Shown piece after piece: positions 29,916-38,184 of a stretch of DNA of 64,000 nt. The translations under genes and the position numbers were made by a program. Source of the stretch: Massilia phosphatilytica (GTDB lineage: Bacteria > Pseudomonadota > Gammaproteobacteria > Burkholderiales > Burkholderiaceae_D); assembly GCF_002968015.1 (NCBI RefSeq), contig NZ_PUIP01000008.1:1-64000 (forward strand), given 5' to 3'. The first letter of the stretch is position 1; each line of letters begins with the position of its first letter. The notes under the pieces were generated by a model that was not told where the DNA came from, ran no database searches, and saw only the letters and a program-made list of their open reading frames with translations.

Positions 29916-29931
29916 GTTCAGGACCCTGAAC
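29916..29931. promoter_or_regulatory. Perfect palindrome abutting the S24 repressor start codon
   Basis: GTTCAGGACCCTGAAC, 7-bp arms around AC, ends at the base before the repressor's ATG and leaves no room for a normal Shine-Dalgarno sequence. It is a candidate autoregulatory operator or a structured/leaderless start. Confidence 0.6.
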
Positions 29932-30642
29932 ATGAACCTCTTATCCGACCGTCTCGACCATATCTATCGCTCGACCCCGCAACTCGAAGGCGAGCGCGGC
30001 CAGACCGGCCTCGTCAAAGCCTCGGGTGCCTCCAAAAGCGTGGTGAACCAGTGGCTGACCGGGAAAATCAAGTCGATGGACATCCGCTACGCGCTGAACA
30101 TCGAGCGCGAACTCGGGTTCTCGCACATCTGGCTGATGACCGGCGAAGGCGACCCGCACCAGGCGCCCTTCCACGGCCTGAAGGACGGCATGCCGGTGCG
30201 CCCGGCCGACAACGACGACGCGGACTTCGTCCAGATCCGCATGGTCAAGCTGCGGCTGTCGGCCGGGATCACGGGCTTCCAGACGGAGCCGGAACGCCGC
30301 GACGGCGGCACGCTCGGCATGCGCCGCACGTGGATCGAACGGCACAACTACCACCCCGACCACCTGATGGCCATCCTCGTCAAGGGCGAGAGCATGGAGC
30401 CGTCGCTGTACGCAGGCGACATCGTCATCATCAATACCCTCGACACCAAACTCGTGGACGGCGCCGTGTATGCCTTCAACTACGAGGGCGAAGCGGTCGT
30501 GAAACGGCTGACGCGCGACGCCGGCAAATGGTGGCTGACCTCGGACAATCCGGACCAGCGCAAATACCACCGCAAGCTTTGCCAGGGCAATGCCTGTCTC
30601 GTCATCGGCCGCGTCGTCCGCAAGGAAAGCGACCGCATATGA
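29932..30642 (+). CDS. CI/LexA-like S24-family repressor with N-terminal helix-turn-helix
   Basis: 236 residues. The N-terminal phage-type HTH (about 20-60; GLVKASGASKSVVNQWLTGK) precedes a C-terminal S24 self-cleavage domain. The catalytic Ser154 lies in VKGESMEPSLYAGDIVIINT and Lys191 in GEAVVKRL. An Ala-Gly pair at 111-112 (LSAGITGF), 43 residues before the Ser, is a plausible autoproteolysis site. It should therefore be a repressor inactivated in the SOS response. It faces the holin-like gene across a shared operator region, which suggests it represses that gene. The stop overlaps the next ATG (ATGA). Confidence 0.88.
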   Translation: MNLLSDRLDHIYRSTPQLEGERGQTGLVKASGASKSVVNQWLTGKIKSMDIRYALNIERELGFSHIWLMTGEGDPHQAPFHGLKDGMPVRPADNDDADFVQIRMVKLRLSAGITGFQTEPERRDGGTLGMRRTWIERHNYHPDHLMAILVKGESMEPSLYAGDIVIINTLDTKLVDGAVYAFNYEGEAVVKRLTRDAGKWWLTSDNPDQRKYHRKLCQGNACLVIGRVVRKESDRI

Positions 30643-30929
30643 AACTCGAGGTCGCCCTCGCCGAGCTGAAGGGCGTGCGCGTGGCGCTGGCCTTTCCGCC
30701 GCCGGCGTGGGTCGCGCCCGGCGTCGGCGACGTGCTGCTCGAACGCCTGCGCCCTTACTTCCCGACGCTGCCCGTGATGCTCGTGTCCGTGCAAAAGCAT
30801 GGCGTGCGTGCGCATGCCGCATTCCAGGCGCAGGCACTGGTCGACGGTGCGGACCTTACGCACCTGCCGCGCACGACGATCGACCTCGACGTGCCGCCGG
30901 CACCGCCGGACGAGCCGCCCCCGTTCTAG
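30639..30929 (+). CDS. Small hypothetical protein coupled to the S24 repressor
   Basis: 96 residues, not recognised. The sequence MKLEVALAELKGVRVALAFPP continues into a predicted alpha/beta domain. It contains VMLVSVQKHGVRAHAAFQAQALVDGADL and ends in a Pro-rich tail (PPAPPDEPPPF). No signal peptide or membrane helix. Translation is coupled to the repressor by the ATGA overlap, so it probably belongs to the same switch, perhaps as an antirepressor or modulator; that is speculation. Confidence 0.6.
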   Translation: MKLEVALAELKGVRVALAFPPPAWVAPGVGDVLLERLRPYFPTLPVMLVSVQKHGVRAHAAFQAQALVDGADLTHLPRTTIDLDVPPAPPDEPPPF

Positions 30930-30940
30930 TCATTTGATCG

Positions 30941-30954
30941 GCAAAACGTTTTCG
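30941..30954. promoter_or_regulatory. LacI-type operator, GH88 promoter site 1
   Basis: GCAAAACGTTTTCG, a CG-centred near-palindrome matching the other sites of this locus. It lies about 140 bp before the GH88 start. Confidence 0.65.
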
Positions 30955-30997
30955 CTCCGACCACCATCAACGCGTAGTCACGCCTTGAAAACAGGTA

Positions 30998-31011
30998 GTT
31001 AAGCGTTTTCC
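30998..31011. promoter_or_regulatory. LacI-type operator, GH88 promoter site 2
   Basis: GTTAAGCGTTTTCC, second CG-centred site before GH88, 57 bp (centre to centre) from site 1. A TTGACA-like hexamer (31019-31024) follows directly. Confidence 0.65.
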
Positions 31012-31084
31012 TATTTTTGTTGACATCGTTTCCCGTTCTGATTACGATTTGCTCAACAATCAGACCAACAAGGAGACGGCGTCC

Positions 31085-32305
31085 ATGGCAGCGAAAACGA
31101 TTTTCTGCGGGATCCTGCTGGCGACCTGCAGTACGCTGGCCGCAACGGCCGCGGAACCGATCGACGCCGTCATTGCGCAGGACGTCAAGGTCGCCACCGC
31201 GCAGTACGGCGTTCTGCTGGACAAGGCCGCGGGCAAGGCGGGCTTTCCGCGCACCGTCGACCGCGGCGACCTCAAGATGGTCGGTCCGGGCGACTGGACC
31301 GCCGGCTTCTTTCCCGGCTCGCTGTGGTATCTGTTCGAAGCAACCGGCGACACCAGATGGAAAACGGCCGCGCTGCGCTACACGGCGCTGACGGCGCCCG
31401 CGAAGTTCGACAAGTCCCAGCACGATCTCGGCTTCATGCTGGGCGCCGGCTACGGCAACGGCCTGCGCCTCGTCGCCGATCCTGCCACCCGCGTGGCCTA
31501 CCGCGACGCCCAGCTGGCCGGCGCGACGACGCTCATCACGCGCTTCAATCCGAAAGTCGGCAGCATCCAGTCGTGGGACCTGTGGCCCGATACGACGTGG
31601 GCCTTCCCCGTCATCATCGACAACATGATGAACCTGGAACTGCTGATGTGGGCATCGAAAGCCGCGAACGAACCGCGCTACCGCGAGGTCGCCATCGCCC
31701 ATGCCGACACCGCGCTCAAGAACCACTTCCGCCCCGACGGATCCAGCTTCCACCTCGTCGACTACGACCCGAAGACGGGCGCCGTGCGCGCGCGCATGAC
31801 CGTGCAGGGCTACGCAGACGGCTCCGCATGGGCGCGCGGGCAGGCGTGGGGCCTGTACGGCTACACGATGATGTACCGCGAAACGCACAAGGACGACTAC
31901 CTCCGGCAGGCGCACAAGATCGCCCGCTTCTACATGACCCATCCACGCCTGCCGGCCGACAAGGTGCCCTACTGGGACTTCGACGACCCCGCCATTCCCG
32001 ACGCTCCGCGCGACGTGTCCGCCGCCGCCATCGCCACGTCCGCCCTGCTGGAACTGGCGACGTTCTCCGACCGCGAGACGGCCGCGCGCTACCGCGACTT
32101 CGCCGAACAGACGCTGCGCAGCCTGTCGTCCGACGCCTACCTCGCGGCGCCGGGCGACAACGGCGGCTTCCTCCTCAAGCATGCGACCGGCCACAAGCCG
32201 GCCAAATCGGAAATCGATGTACCGCTGAATTACGCGGACTACTACTTTCTGGAGGCGCTGCTGCGCATGAAAGCGGCGCACAGCGGGACTGGCAGTTTTC
32301 ATTAG
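31085..32305 (+). CDS. Glycoside hydrolase family 88, unsaturated glucuronyl hydrolase
   Basis: 406-residue (alpha/alpha)6-barrel enzyme that hydrates the 4,5-unsaturated uronic acid left at the non-reducing end by polysaccharide lyases and so releases it. The signal peptide ends LAATAAEP, so it is periplasmic or secreted. The catalytic Asp pair is recognisable as Asp114 (SQHDLGFM) and Asp179 (VIIDNMMNLELL), with spacing as in Bacillus UGL. YADGSAWARGQAWGLYGY is also conserved. ATG 31085 has AAGGAG upstream. Two LacI-type operators precede it, and the TonB receptor follows 17 nt later, so the two form the first unit of the uronate-polysaccharide locus. Confidence 0.92.
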   Translation: MAAKTIFCGILLATCSTLAATAAEPIDAVIAQDVKVATAQYGVLLDKAAGKAGFPRTVDRGDLKMVGPGDWTAGFFPGSLWYLFEATGDTRWKTAALRYTALTAPAKFDKSQHDLGFMLGAGYGNGLRLVADPATRVAYRDAQLAGATTLITRFNPKVGSIQSWDLWPDTTWAFPVIIDNMMNLELLMWASKAANEPRYREVAIAHADTALKNHFRPDGSSFHLVDYDPKTGAVRARMTVQGYADGSAWARGQAWGLYGYTMMYRETHKDDYLRQAHKIARFYMTHPRLPADKVPYWDFDDPAIPDAPRDVSAAAIATSALLELATFSDRETAARYRDFAEQTLRSLSSDAYLAAPGDNGGFLLKHATGHKPAKSEIDVPLNYADYYFLEALLRMKAAHSGTGSFH

Positions 32306-32322
32306 AAAAACAAGGAGACGTT

Positions 32323-34809
32323 GTGAGCAAGCAGAGAACACCGGGCGCGCGGATCGCGGTCAAGCCCGTGGCGGCCGTCGTCGCGCTGGCCGTCGCCCAC
32401 TGGGCGGCGCCCGCGCAGGCACAGGATGCGCAGGCAAATCCGAACCAGCTGCAGACCGTGCTGGTGACGGCCAATAAACGCGTGGAGCGGCTGGAAAACG
32501 TGCCGGAGTCGATCTCCGTGCTGTCCGAGGCGGAGATCCAGCGTAACAACGTGCGCGAGATCGAGGACGTCATCAACCTGACGCCGTCGCTGACGCTGTC
32601 CTCGGGCACGACGGCCGCCAACAATGCCATCTTCATGCGGGGCATCGGTACCGTCTCCGTCGGCATCGGCGTGGAGTCCGACGTCTCCGTCATCATCGAC
32701 GACATCCCGGTCGCCAGCCAGTTCCAGGCCTTCCGCGACCTGGCCGACGTGGCCCGCGTCGAGGTGCTGAAAGGCCCGCAATCGACGCTGTTCGGCAAGT
32801 CCGCGGTGGCCGGCGCCATCAACATCGTCACGAAGCCGATCAGCGGCCCCATCGTCTACCGCGCCAATGCGTACTATACGAACGACCATGAGTGGCGCGT
32901 GGGCGCGTCCGTCGGCGGCAAGCTGCGCGACGACTTCGGCATGCGCATCGCCGTCAACAAGAGCGACATGCCGGGTAACTTCACGAACCTGACGAACGGC
33001 CAGAAGGTCAACGGCTCGGGCGGCAAGACGATCATGACGAAGTTCCAGTGGACCCCGATCAAGGACCTGGAAATCGACTTCACGCCGCATTACAACGCGC
33101 AGGAAAACAGCCGCGGCGTGACGGCCGTGAATGGCTTCTACCGCACGACCGGACCGGCCGACCTCGCGACCGCGTACATGAACGGCAATCCGCAACTGCC
33201 CGCGTCGCTCACGCTTGCCGGCATCAACCCGTACGATCCGAACAACCGCAACGTGCGGCGCGACTTCCCCACAGGGATCAACTCGACCACGTTCGGCACG
33301 GGCCTGAAATTCTCGTACGTGCTGCCGAACGACGGCACCCTGATGTCGATCTCCTCGTACGAGCATTACAAGGCAAACGATTACCGCGACCAGGACTTCG
33401 TCGACGTGCCCACGATCGCGAGACCGGGCGAGACCAGGTTCAGTGTCGGGAACGCGCAGTTCGGCACCTACGACATCCGCTCGAAGACGCAGGAATTCCG
33501 CTACGTCTCACCGGACATCGGCAAGCTGCGCTACGTGGCCGGCCTGTGGTGGGCGCAGAACGAGATCGACCGCCACTTCATCCGCGGCTTCTGCGTGCGC
33601 CCGAGCGTGTGCACGGCGAGCTCGCCGTCGAGCCCCACGAACTACTACACCGACATCTACAACGTGAACCGCGCCGTGTTCGGCCAGGCCACGTGGGACT
33701 TCTATCCGACCTACACGCTGGTCGCGGGCATCCGCCGCAACGTGGAGACGTCGGGCTTCAACTACATCCGCAACTTCTACACCGACCAGCTGGACCGCTC
33801 GACGTTCGTGCCGGGTCCCGTCGGCCAGGACCAGTTTTCCAGCAGCGGCAACCGCGACTGGGCGACGACGGGCAAGCTGTCGCTCCAGAAGCAGATCAAT
33901 GGCGACTGGATGGTCTATGCGATGACGGCGACCGGCTACAAGGGCCTCGCGTACGACGTGACGAGCGGCCTGAAGGCGGCGGCCGCGTTCCCGGTGGCGC
34001 CGGAAACGAGCCGCAGTTATGAGCTCGGGACCAAGGCGAACCTGTTCCACAACCGCATGTCGCTCGCGGCGACGATCTACAGGACCGACTTCAAGAACTA
34101 CCAGCAGAACACGTCGTTCGTGCTGCCGAACGACCCGACCATCTACACGCAGCTGAACTCGATCCCGAAGATCCGCACGCGCGGCTTCGAAATCGATTCG
34201 CACTTCCTGCTGACGTCGAACTGGTCGATGAACGTGTCGTACGCGTACACCCGTCCGGAGATCGTCGACTGGAAGAACGGCCCCTGCTACCAGGACAACA
34301 CGAACCCCGCCATCGGCACGACGGGCCTGGGCGAAGGCGGTTCGCTGGGCGGCTGGAACCGCGCCTGCTTCCCGATCCGCGCCGGATCGACGACGGGCGT
34401 GCAGAACCTGTCGGGCGGGATCTTCCCCGGCACGCCGAAGAACAAGGTCAACATCGGCACCAACTACGATCACCATTTTGCGGAGCGTCCGTACTGGGCC
34501 TTCGTGAACGCAAACCTGCGTTACCAGAGCGAGTACCAGACGAACATCAACAACGATCCGCGCTCGATCAACAACGCGTACCCGATCACGGACCTCGGGT
34601 TCGGCCTGCGCCAGAACGACGACACGTGGCGCCTGTCCTTCCGCATCAACAACCTGTTCGACCGCTTCTACATCGGCAACGCGAACGCCAGCGGCCCGTC
34701 GTACCGCGCCGGCCCGACGCCGACGTCACCAGCCATCACGGTCAACAGCTGGGTACCGCCGCGCGACGTGTTCCGCTTCTACAGCGTGCGTCTCGATCTC
34801 AAGTTCTGA
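32323..34809 (+). CDS. TonB-dependent receptor of the uronate-polysaccharide locus
   Basis: 828-residue outer-membrane receptor. It uses a GTG start with AAGGAGA upstream. The signal peptide ends AAPAQAQ and the plug begins LQTVLVTANKRVERLENVPESISVLSE. MRGIGTVSVGIGVESDV and VEVLKGPQSTLFGKSAVAGAINIVTKP are classic plug motifs, and the barrel ends FYSVRLDLKF. No SusD-like partner is present, as usual in Proteobacteria. Sitting directly behind GH88 and inside a LacI regulon, it most probably imports oligosaccharides rather than iron complexes. Confidence 0.9.
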   Translation: MSKQRTPGARIAVKPVAAVVALAVAHWAAPAQAQDAQANPNQLQTVLVTANKRVERLENVPESISVLSEAEIQRNNVREIEDVINLTPSLTLSSGTTAANNAIFMRGIGTVSVGIGVESDVSVIIDDIPVASQFQAFRDLADVARVEVLKGPQSTLFGKSAVAGAINIVTKPISGPIVYRANAYYTNDHEWRVGASVGGKLRDDFGMRIAVNKSDMPGNFTNLTNGQKVNGSGGKTIMTKFQWTPIKDLEIDFTPHYNAQENSRGVTAVNGFYRTTGPADLATAYMNGNPQLPASLTLAGINPYDPNNRNVRRDFPTGINSTTFGTGLKFSYVLPNDGTLMSISSYEHYKANDYRDQDFVDVPTIARPGETRFSVGNAQFGTYDIRSKTQEFRYVSPDIGKLRYVAGLWWAQNEIDRHFIRGFCVRPSVCTASSPSSPTNYYTDIYNVNRAVFGQATWDFYPTYTLVAGIRRNVETSGFNYIRNFYTDQLDRSTFVPGPVGQDQFSSSGNRDWATTGKLSLQKQINGDWMVYAMTATGYKGLAYDVTSGLKAAAAFPVAPETSRSYELGTKANLFHNRMSLAATIYRTDFKNYQQNTSFVLPNDPTIYTQLNSIPKIRTRGFEIDSHFLLTSNWSMNVSYAYTRPEIVDWKNGPCYQDNTNPAIGTTGLGEGGSLGGWNRACFPIRAGSTTGVQNLSGGIFPGTPKNKVNIGTNYDHHFAERPYWAFVNANLRYQSEYQTNINNDPRSINNAYPITDLGFGLRQNDDTWRLSFRINNLFDRFYIGNANASGPSYRAGPTPTSPAITVNSWVPPRDVFRFYSVRLDLKF

Positions 34810-34817
34810 GTTTCCTC

Positions 34818-34877
34818 CGCGGGCCTCGGCCCGCGTTTCCCTCGATGCCGCCGGGGCGACCTGGCGGCATTTTTTTA
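34818..34877. terminator. Tandem hairpin terminators after the TonB receptor
   Basis: The first hairpin is CGCGGGC/GCCCGCG (34818-34835) with TTT. The second is ATGCCGCC/GGCGGCAT (34845-34870) with seven T at 34871-34877. The T-run touches the stop codon of the converging minus-strand gene. Confidence 0.85.
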
Positions 34878-36011
34878 TCGCCGCGGCTGCGGCCAGGAAT
34901 TGGGCCCCGCGACGTTAACGGGTGCGTGACCGTGCGGGAACGCATAGTGCTGCCGATAGACGAGGTCCAGCACGTAGGCCGCCTGGCGCCGGGCCGCGTC
35001 CGGCGCAGCGTGAAAACGGGCGCGGTAATACTGCGCGAGCGACCGCTCCGCACGCGGATACTGGCTTCGGATCGCGCGCAGCAGCGTGCGGTTCGACGGC
35101 TCGGCCTCCGCCCATGCCGCCAGTCCCGCGTCGACGGTGGGACGGTCGTTGTAGGGCACGATATCCGCCCACGGCCGCATGGCCGCATTGGCCCAGGAAT
35201 CTTCGACCTCGTTGCGCAGTCTCACCGTCTGGTGCAACGTGCCCTCCCCCTTCCCACTGCCGATCGTCCGGTCGAGCAGGGCCTCCAGCGCGCGCACGGG
35301 GCGCGGCAGCAGGTCGACGGCGGCCTTCACGTCCGGGCGAAAGCGGATCGTGCACGCTTGCCGCAGACCGTCCGGCGCCGGCACGTACACCGTCCAATGG
35401 TCGAGAAACCGGAAGGGCTGCCCCACGGTCATTACCCACAGCGGTCCATCCGCACCGCGTCGGTAGATCTGCGGCGGGCGCCACTCGTGCCTGACGACGA
35501 CACTTGCGCCGGCGGGCGGCTTGTCCTCGTTGTGACCGGCGACGACGGCGGCCGGCGCAAGATTCTTGTCGACCGTGTACAAGGTGTACAGGTCGCCGCG
35601 CCACCCGTATGACGTTTCGCCGATGGCAAGCCGGTACGCGCCCTGCGGCTGCTTTTGCCAGTACATGCTGCGCGGCGGCGACTCGCCCAATGGAAGTTCG
35701 TCGAAGGTCCCCTTGTCCGCTTCCACGCCACCGCCGCCCGAGATATCCAGGGCATACGCCTGCAGCACCTGGGTGGACGCGACACCCTTCGGTACGGGCT
35801 GCGGTTCGAACTGCCAGAAGCTACGGCTGTCGAACACCGCCCGCGCGATCGTCAACGCATCGGTGCACTCGGGCCGCGATGCGCCTTCGAGACGGGGCCA
35901 CAGGTGAGGCCAATTCGGCGGCGCACCAAGCGGCTGCGCACACGCGAGCGTCGCCGGCAGCCCGAGACAGACGGCAGCGGCGAGGCGAATGGACGGGAAT
36001 ATGGCTGGCAC
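34875..36011 (-). CDS. Secreted hypothetical protein
   Basis: 378 residues, not recognised. A signal peptide (about 1-26, ending LPATLACAQ) is followed by a mature protein with many Trp/Tyr/Pro. WPRLEGASRPECTDALTIARAVF and the Cys in RQACTIRF may form a disulphide. The C-terminal third is helical, with repeated Arg-rich segments (RLRNEVEDSWANAAM, SLAQYYRARFHAAPDAARRQAAYVLDLVYRQ). It starts at GTG; 36011 has GGAG at good spacing, and an in-frame GTG at 36017 is the alternative. It lies inside the polysaccharide locus but has no obvious LacI site, so membership is uncertain. Confidence 0.65.
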   Translation of the reverse strand: MPAIFPSIRLAAAVCLGLPATLACAQPLGAPPNWPHLWPRLEGASRPECTDALTIARAVFDSRSFWQFEPQPVPKGVASTQVLQAYALDISGGGGVEADKGTFDELPLGESPPRSMYWQKQPQGAYRLAIGETSYGWRGDLYTLYTVDKNLAPAAVVAGHNEDKPPAGASVVVRHEWRPPQIYRRGADGPLWVMTVGQPFRFLDHWTVYVPAPDGLRQACTIRFRPDVKAAVDLLPRPVRALEALLDRTIGSGKGEGTLHQTVRLRNEVEDSWANAAMRPWADIVPYNDRPTVDAGLAAWAEAEPSNRTLLRAIRSQYPRAERSLAQYYRARFHAAPDAARRQAAYVLDLVYRQHYAFPHGHAPVNVAGPNSWPQPRR

Positions 36012-36090
36012 AGGCACTCCAGGTCGAAAAGACCCAGCTTAGCAGGCCGGCCTGTACGAAAGATGCGCGCATTTTCACTGCGCGCCCCGT

Positions 36091-36915
36091 TCAGTCTTCG
36101 TAGATCGGCCCTGCCGTCAGAAATGGGCCGCCCTGGTACACGGCCGTGATGTCGTCCCCGTCCGCCCAGTTGCCGCCAGCCGGGAAGCGGTCGACAAAGG
36201 CGCGCGCGCTGTGGCGCGGCTCGAAGCCCAGGTGGGCGGCCGCGCGGTTGTCCCACCAGCGCACCGGGTTGTCCGAGACGCCGTACGTGATCGTGTGGCC
36301 CACGCGCGGCGTGAACAGCGCGCAGCGCACCAGTTCGACGAGGTCGTCATACGCGAGGAACGTGACGAGCATGCGCGCATTGCGCGGCTCGCCGAACGAC
36401 GAGCCGATGCGCAGGCACACGGTCTCGATGCCGAAGCGGTCGAAGTAGTAGCGCGACAGCGCCTCGCCAAAGCATTTCGACACGCCGTAGATGCCGTCCG
36501 GTCGCAGCGGTACGTTGGCGTCGACGACCTGCGTGGTCGGGTAATAGCCGACCACGTGGCTGGAACTGGCGTAGATCACGCGCCTGATGCCGCGCTTGTG
36601 CACGGCCTCGTACAGGTGGTGCAGGCCGAGGATGTTGGCATGCATGATCGTCTCGAACGTGTCCTCGACGGAGACGCCGCCGAAGTGCAGCACGGCGTCG
36701 ACGCCTTCCGTCAGCGCCATCACGGCGGCGCGGTCGCCCAGGTCGCAGCGCACGACTTCCTCTCCTGGGCCCGCGGGCGCGATGTCCTTGATGTCGCTGA
36801 GCCGCACCACTTCCGCCCACGGCTTGATGCGCTCGCGCAGCATGGTGCCCAGGCCACCACCGGCGCCGGTCAAGAGAAGACGATGGAAAGGCTTGGACTC
36901 GGTCGCTGGGGTCAT
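36091..36915 (-). CDS. udh: NAD-dependent uronate dehydrogenase
   Basis: 274-residue cytoplasmic extended SDR that oxidises D-glucuronate or D-galacturonate to the aldarolactone, the first step of the oxidative uronate route. TGAGGGLG (16-23) binds NAD. The active site is Ser117-119 (YASSSHVVGYYP) and Tyr143/Lys147 (YGVSK). LHFGGVSVEDTFETIMHANI and WWDNRAAAHLG are typical of Udh. A perfect LacI-type palindrome lies 18 bp upstream. It is divergent from the LacI gene. Free uronate must reach the cytoplasm for this enzyme, but no transporter gene is present nearby. Confidence 0.9.
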   Translation of the reverse strand: MTPATESKPFHRLLLTGAGGGLGTMLRERIKPWAEVVRLSDIKDIAPAGPGEEVVRCDLGDRAAVMALTEGVDAVLHFGGVSVEDTFETIMHANILGLHHLYEAVHKRGIRRVIYASSSHVVGYYPTTQVVDANVPLRPDGIYGVSKCFGEALSRYYFDRFGIETVCLRIGSSFGEPRNARMLVTFLAYDDLVELVRCALFTPRVGHTITYGVSDNPVRWWDNRAAAHLGFEPRHSARAFVDRFPAGGNWADGDDITAVYQGGPFLTAGPIYED

Positions 36916-36932
36916 GGACAGGCTCGCATTTT

Positions 36933-36946
36933 GTTAAACGTTTAAC
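36933..36946. promoter_or_regulatory. LacI-type operator before udh
   Basis: GTTAAACGTTTAAC, a perfect 14-bp palindrome and the best copy of the locus consensus. A weaker copy, CCAAAACGGTTTCA, follows at 36956-36969 in the udh-lacI divergent gap. Confidence 0.8.
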
Positions 36947-37114
36947 CGAGTATAGCCAAAACGGTTTCAATGTCAATTTATTGGGCCGCTTTTCGACCCG
37001 CACGCCCCGCCAGTACAGGTGGCAACGATTCCAAGCGCCGATTTCTTGCCCCAGCTCGGTTCCGGCCGTTGGGGCGCATGCTAAGATGTGCCGCTGAGTA
37101 ACGATTAACCGCCC

Positions 37115-38110
37115 ATGAAAAAAACCGCCCCGACCATCCGCGACGTCGCCGCAGCAGCCCAGGTATCCACTGCCACGGTGTCGAAATTCATCAATGGCGC
37201 ACAGCGCTTTTCGCCCAAGGTCGAGGCGGCGATCGAGTCCGCGATCGCGGGCCTGGGCTATAAATCGAACCCGCTGGCGAAGTCGATGATCACGGGGCGC
37301 ACGAACACCATCGGCCTGTCCGTGCTGGACATCACCAACCCGCACTTCTCCAGCATCCTGAAGGGCGCGAACCGCGTGGCGCACGACCAGGGCTTTTCCG
37401 TGCTGCTCGTCGACACGGAGGAAACGCCCAGCCGCGAGCGGCGTACGCTGGAAGACCTGAGCCGGCGCGTGGACGGCATGATCGTGTTCTCGCGCCTGCG
37501 CGAGCACGAGATGGCGTGGATGGCCGAGATCGACAAGCCGCTCGTGTTCTTCGGCAGCCTGGCGAAGCTGCCGCTGCCGACGGTGGCCAGCGACGACCAT
37601 GCGGGCGCCTACATGCTCGCGCAGCACCTGCGCATGCTGGGCCACCGCCGCATCGCCTACCTGGGCTTTTCCAAGTCGCGGCGCGACGAGGAACGCCTCG
37701 GCGGTATCCGCGAATCGCTGGCTGCGGCCGGCCTGGACCTCGCGATCTTCGATGCCGAGGCGCCTTCGCTGGCCGAGGGCGAGCGCCTGTGCTCCGCGAT
37801 CGTGCTGGGCAGCCAGCGGCCGGACGCGCTGATCTGCTACAACGACCTGATGGCGCTCGGCTTCATGAAGGAAGCGTCCAACCTCGGCATCGCCATCCCC
37901 CAGGACATCTCCGTCGTCGGCTTCGACAATATCCCCTACGGCAAATACACGACGCCGGCCCTGACCACCGTCGACCTGCAGAGCGAGCGCATGGGCGCGA
38001 CGGCGATGGAAAAGCTGCTGGCCGTGATCCGCGGCGAGCACGTCGAGAAGCTCACCAAGGTCGCGCCGCAACTGATCCTGCGCGCGTCGACCGTCGCCCG
38101 CCGGCCCTGA
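37115..38110 (+). CDS. LacI-family transcriptional regulator of the uronate-polysaccharide locus
   Basis: 331 residues. The N-terminal LacI HTH (TIRDVAAAAQVSTATVSKFINGAQRFSPKVEAAI) and hinge are followed by a periplasmic-binding-protein-like effector domain (ITNPHFSSILKGANRVAHDQGF, RPDALICYNDLMALGFMKEA, ISVVGFDNIPYGKYTTPALTTV). It lies in the centre of the locus, divergent from udh. CG-centred operators of the form GTTAAACGTTTAAC precede udh, GH88, the toroid gene, PL5 and GH105, so it is the obvious regulator of all of them. A degenerate copy (GAGTAACGATTAAC, 37096-37109) may mediate autoregulation. The effector is probably a uronate or a product of it. Confidence 0.92.
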   Translation: MKKTAPTIRDVAAAAQVSTATVSKFINGAQRFSPKVEAAIESAIAGLGYKSNPLAKSMITGRTNTIGLSVLDITNPHFSSILKGANRVAHDQGFSVLLVDTEETPSRERRTLEDLSRRVDGMIVFSRLREHEMAWMAEIDKPLVFFGSLAKLPLPTVASDDHAGAYMLAQHLRMLGHRRIAYLGFSKSRRDEERLGGIRESLAAAGLDLAIFDAEAPSLAEGERLCSAIVLGSQRPDALICYNDLMALGFMKEASNLGIAIPQDISVVGFDNIPYGKYTTPALTTVDLQSERMGATAMEKLLAVIRGEHVEKLTKVAPQLILRASTVARRP

Positions 38111-38154
38111 TAACGTTCCCGTTTACTTTCCGGTAGAGTTGGCCTATCCTTTTT

Positions 38155-38168
38155 GGAAAACGTTTAAC
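38155..38168. promoter_or_regulatory. LacI-type operator before the 611-residue toroid-like gene
   Basis: GGAAAACGTTTAAC, CG-centred site ending 16 bp before the start codon. Confidence 0.72.
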
Positions 38169-38184
38169 TAAATCGGAGACACGC

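Noticed and set aside
32323-34809. Possible siderophore role for the second TonB receptor
   Set aside because: No Fur box is visible upstream; it is 17 nt behind GH88 under LacI-type operators, so a carbohydrate role fits better.
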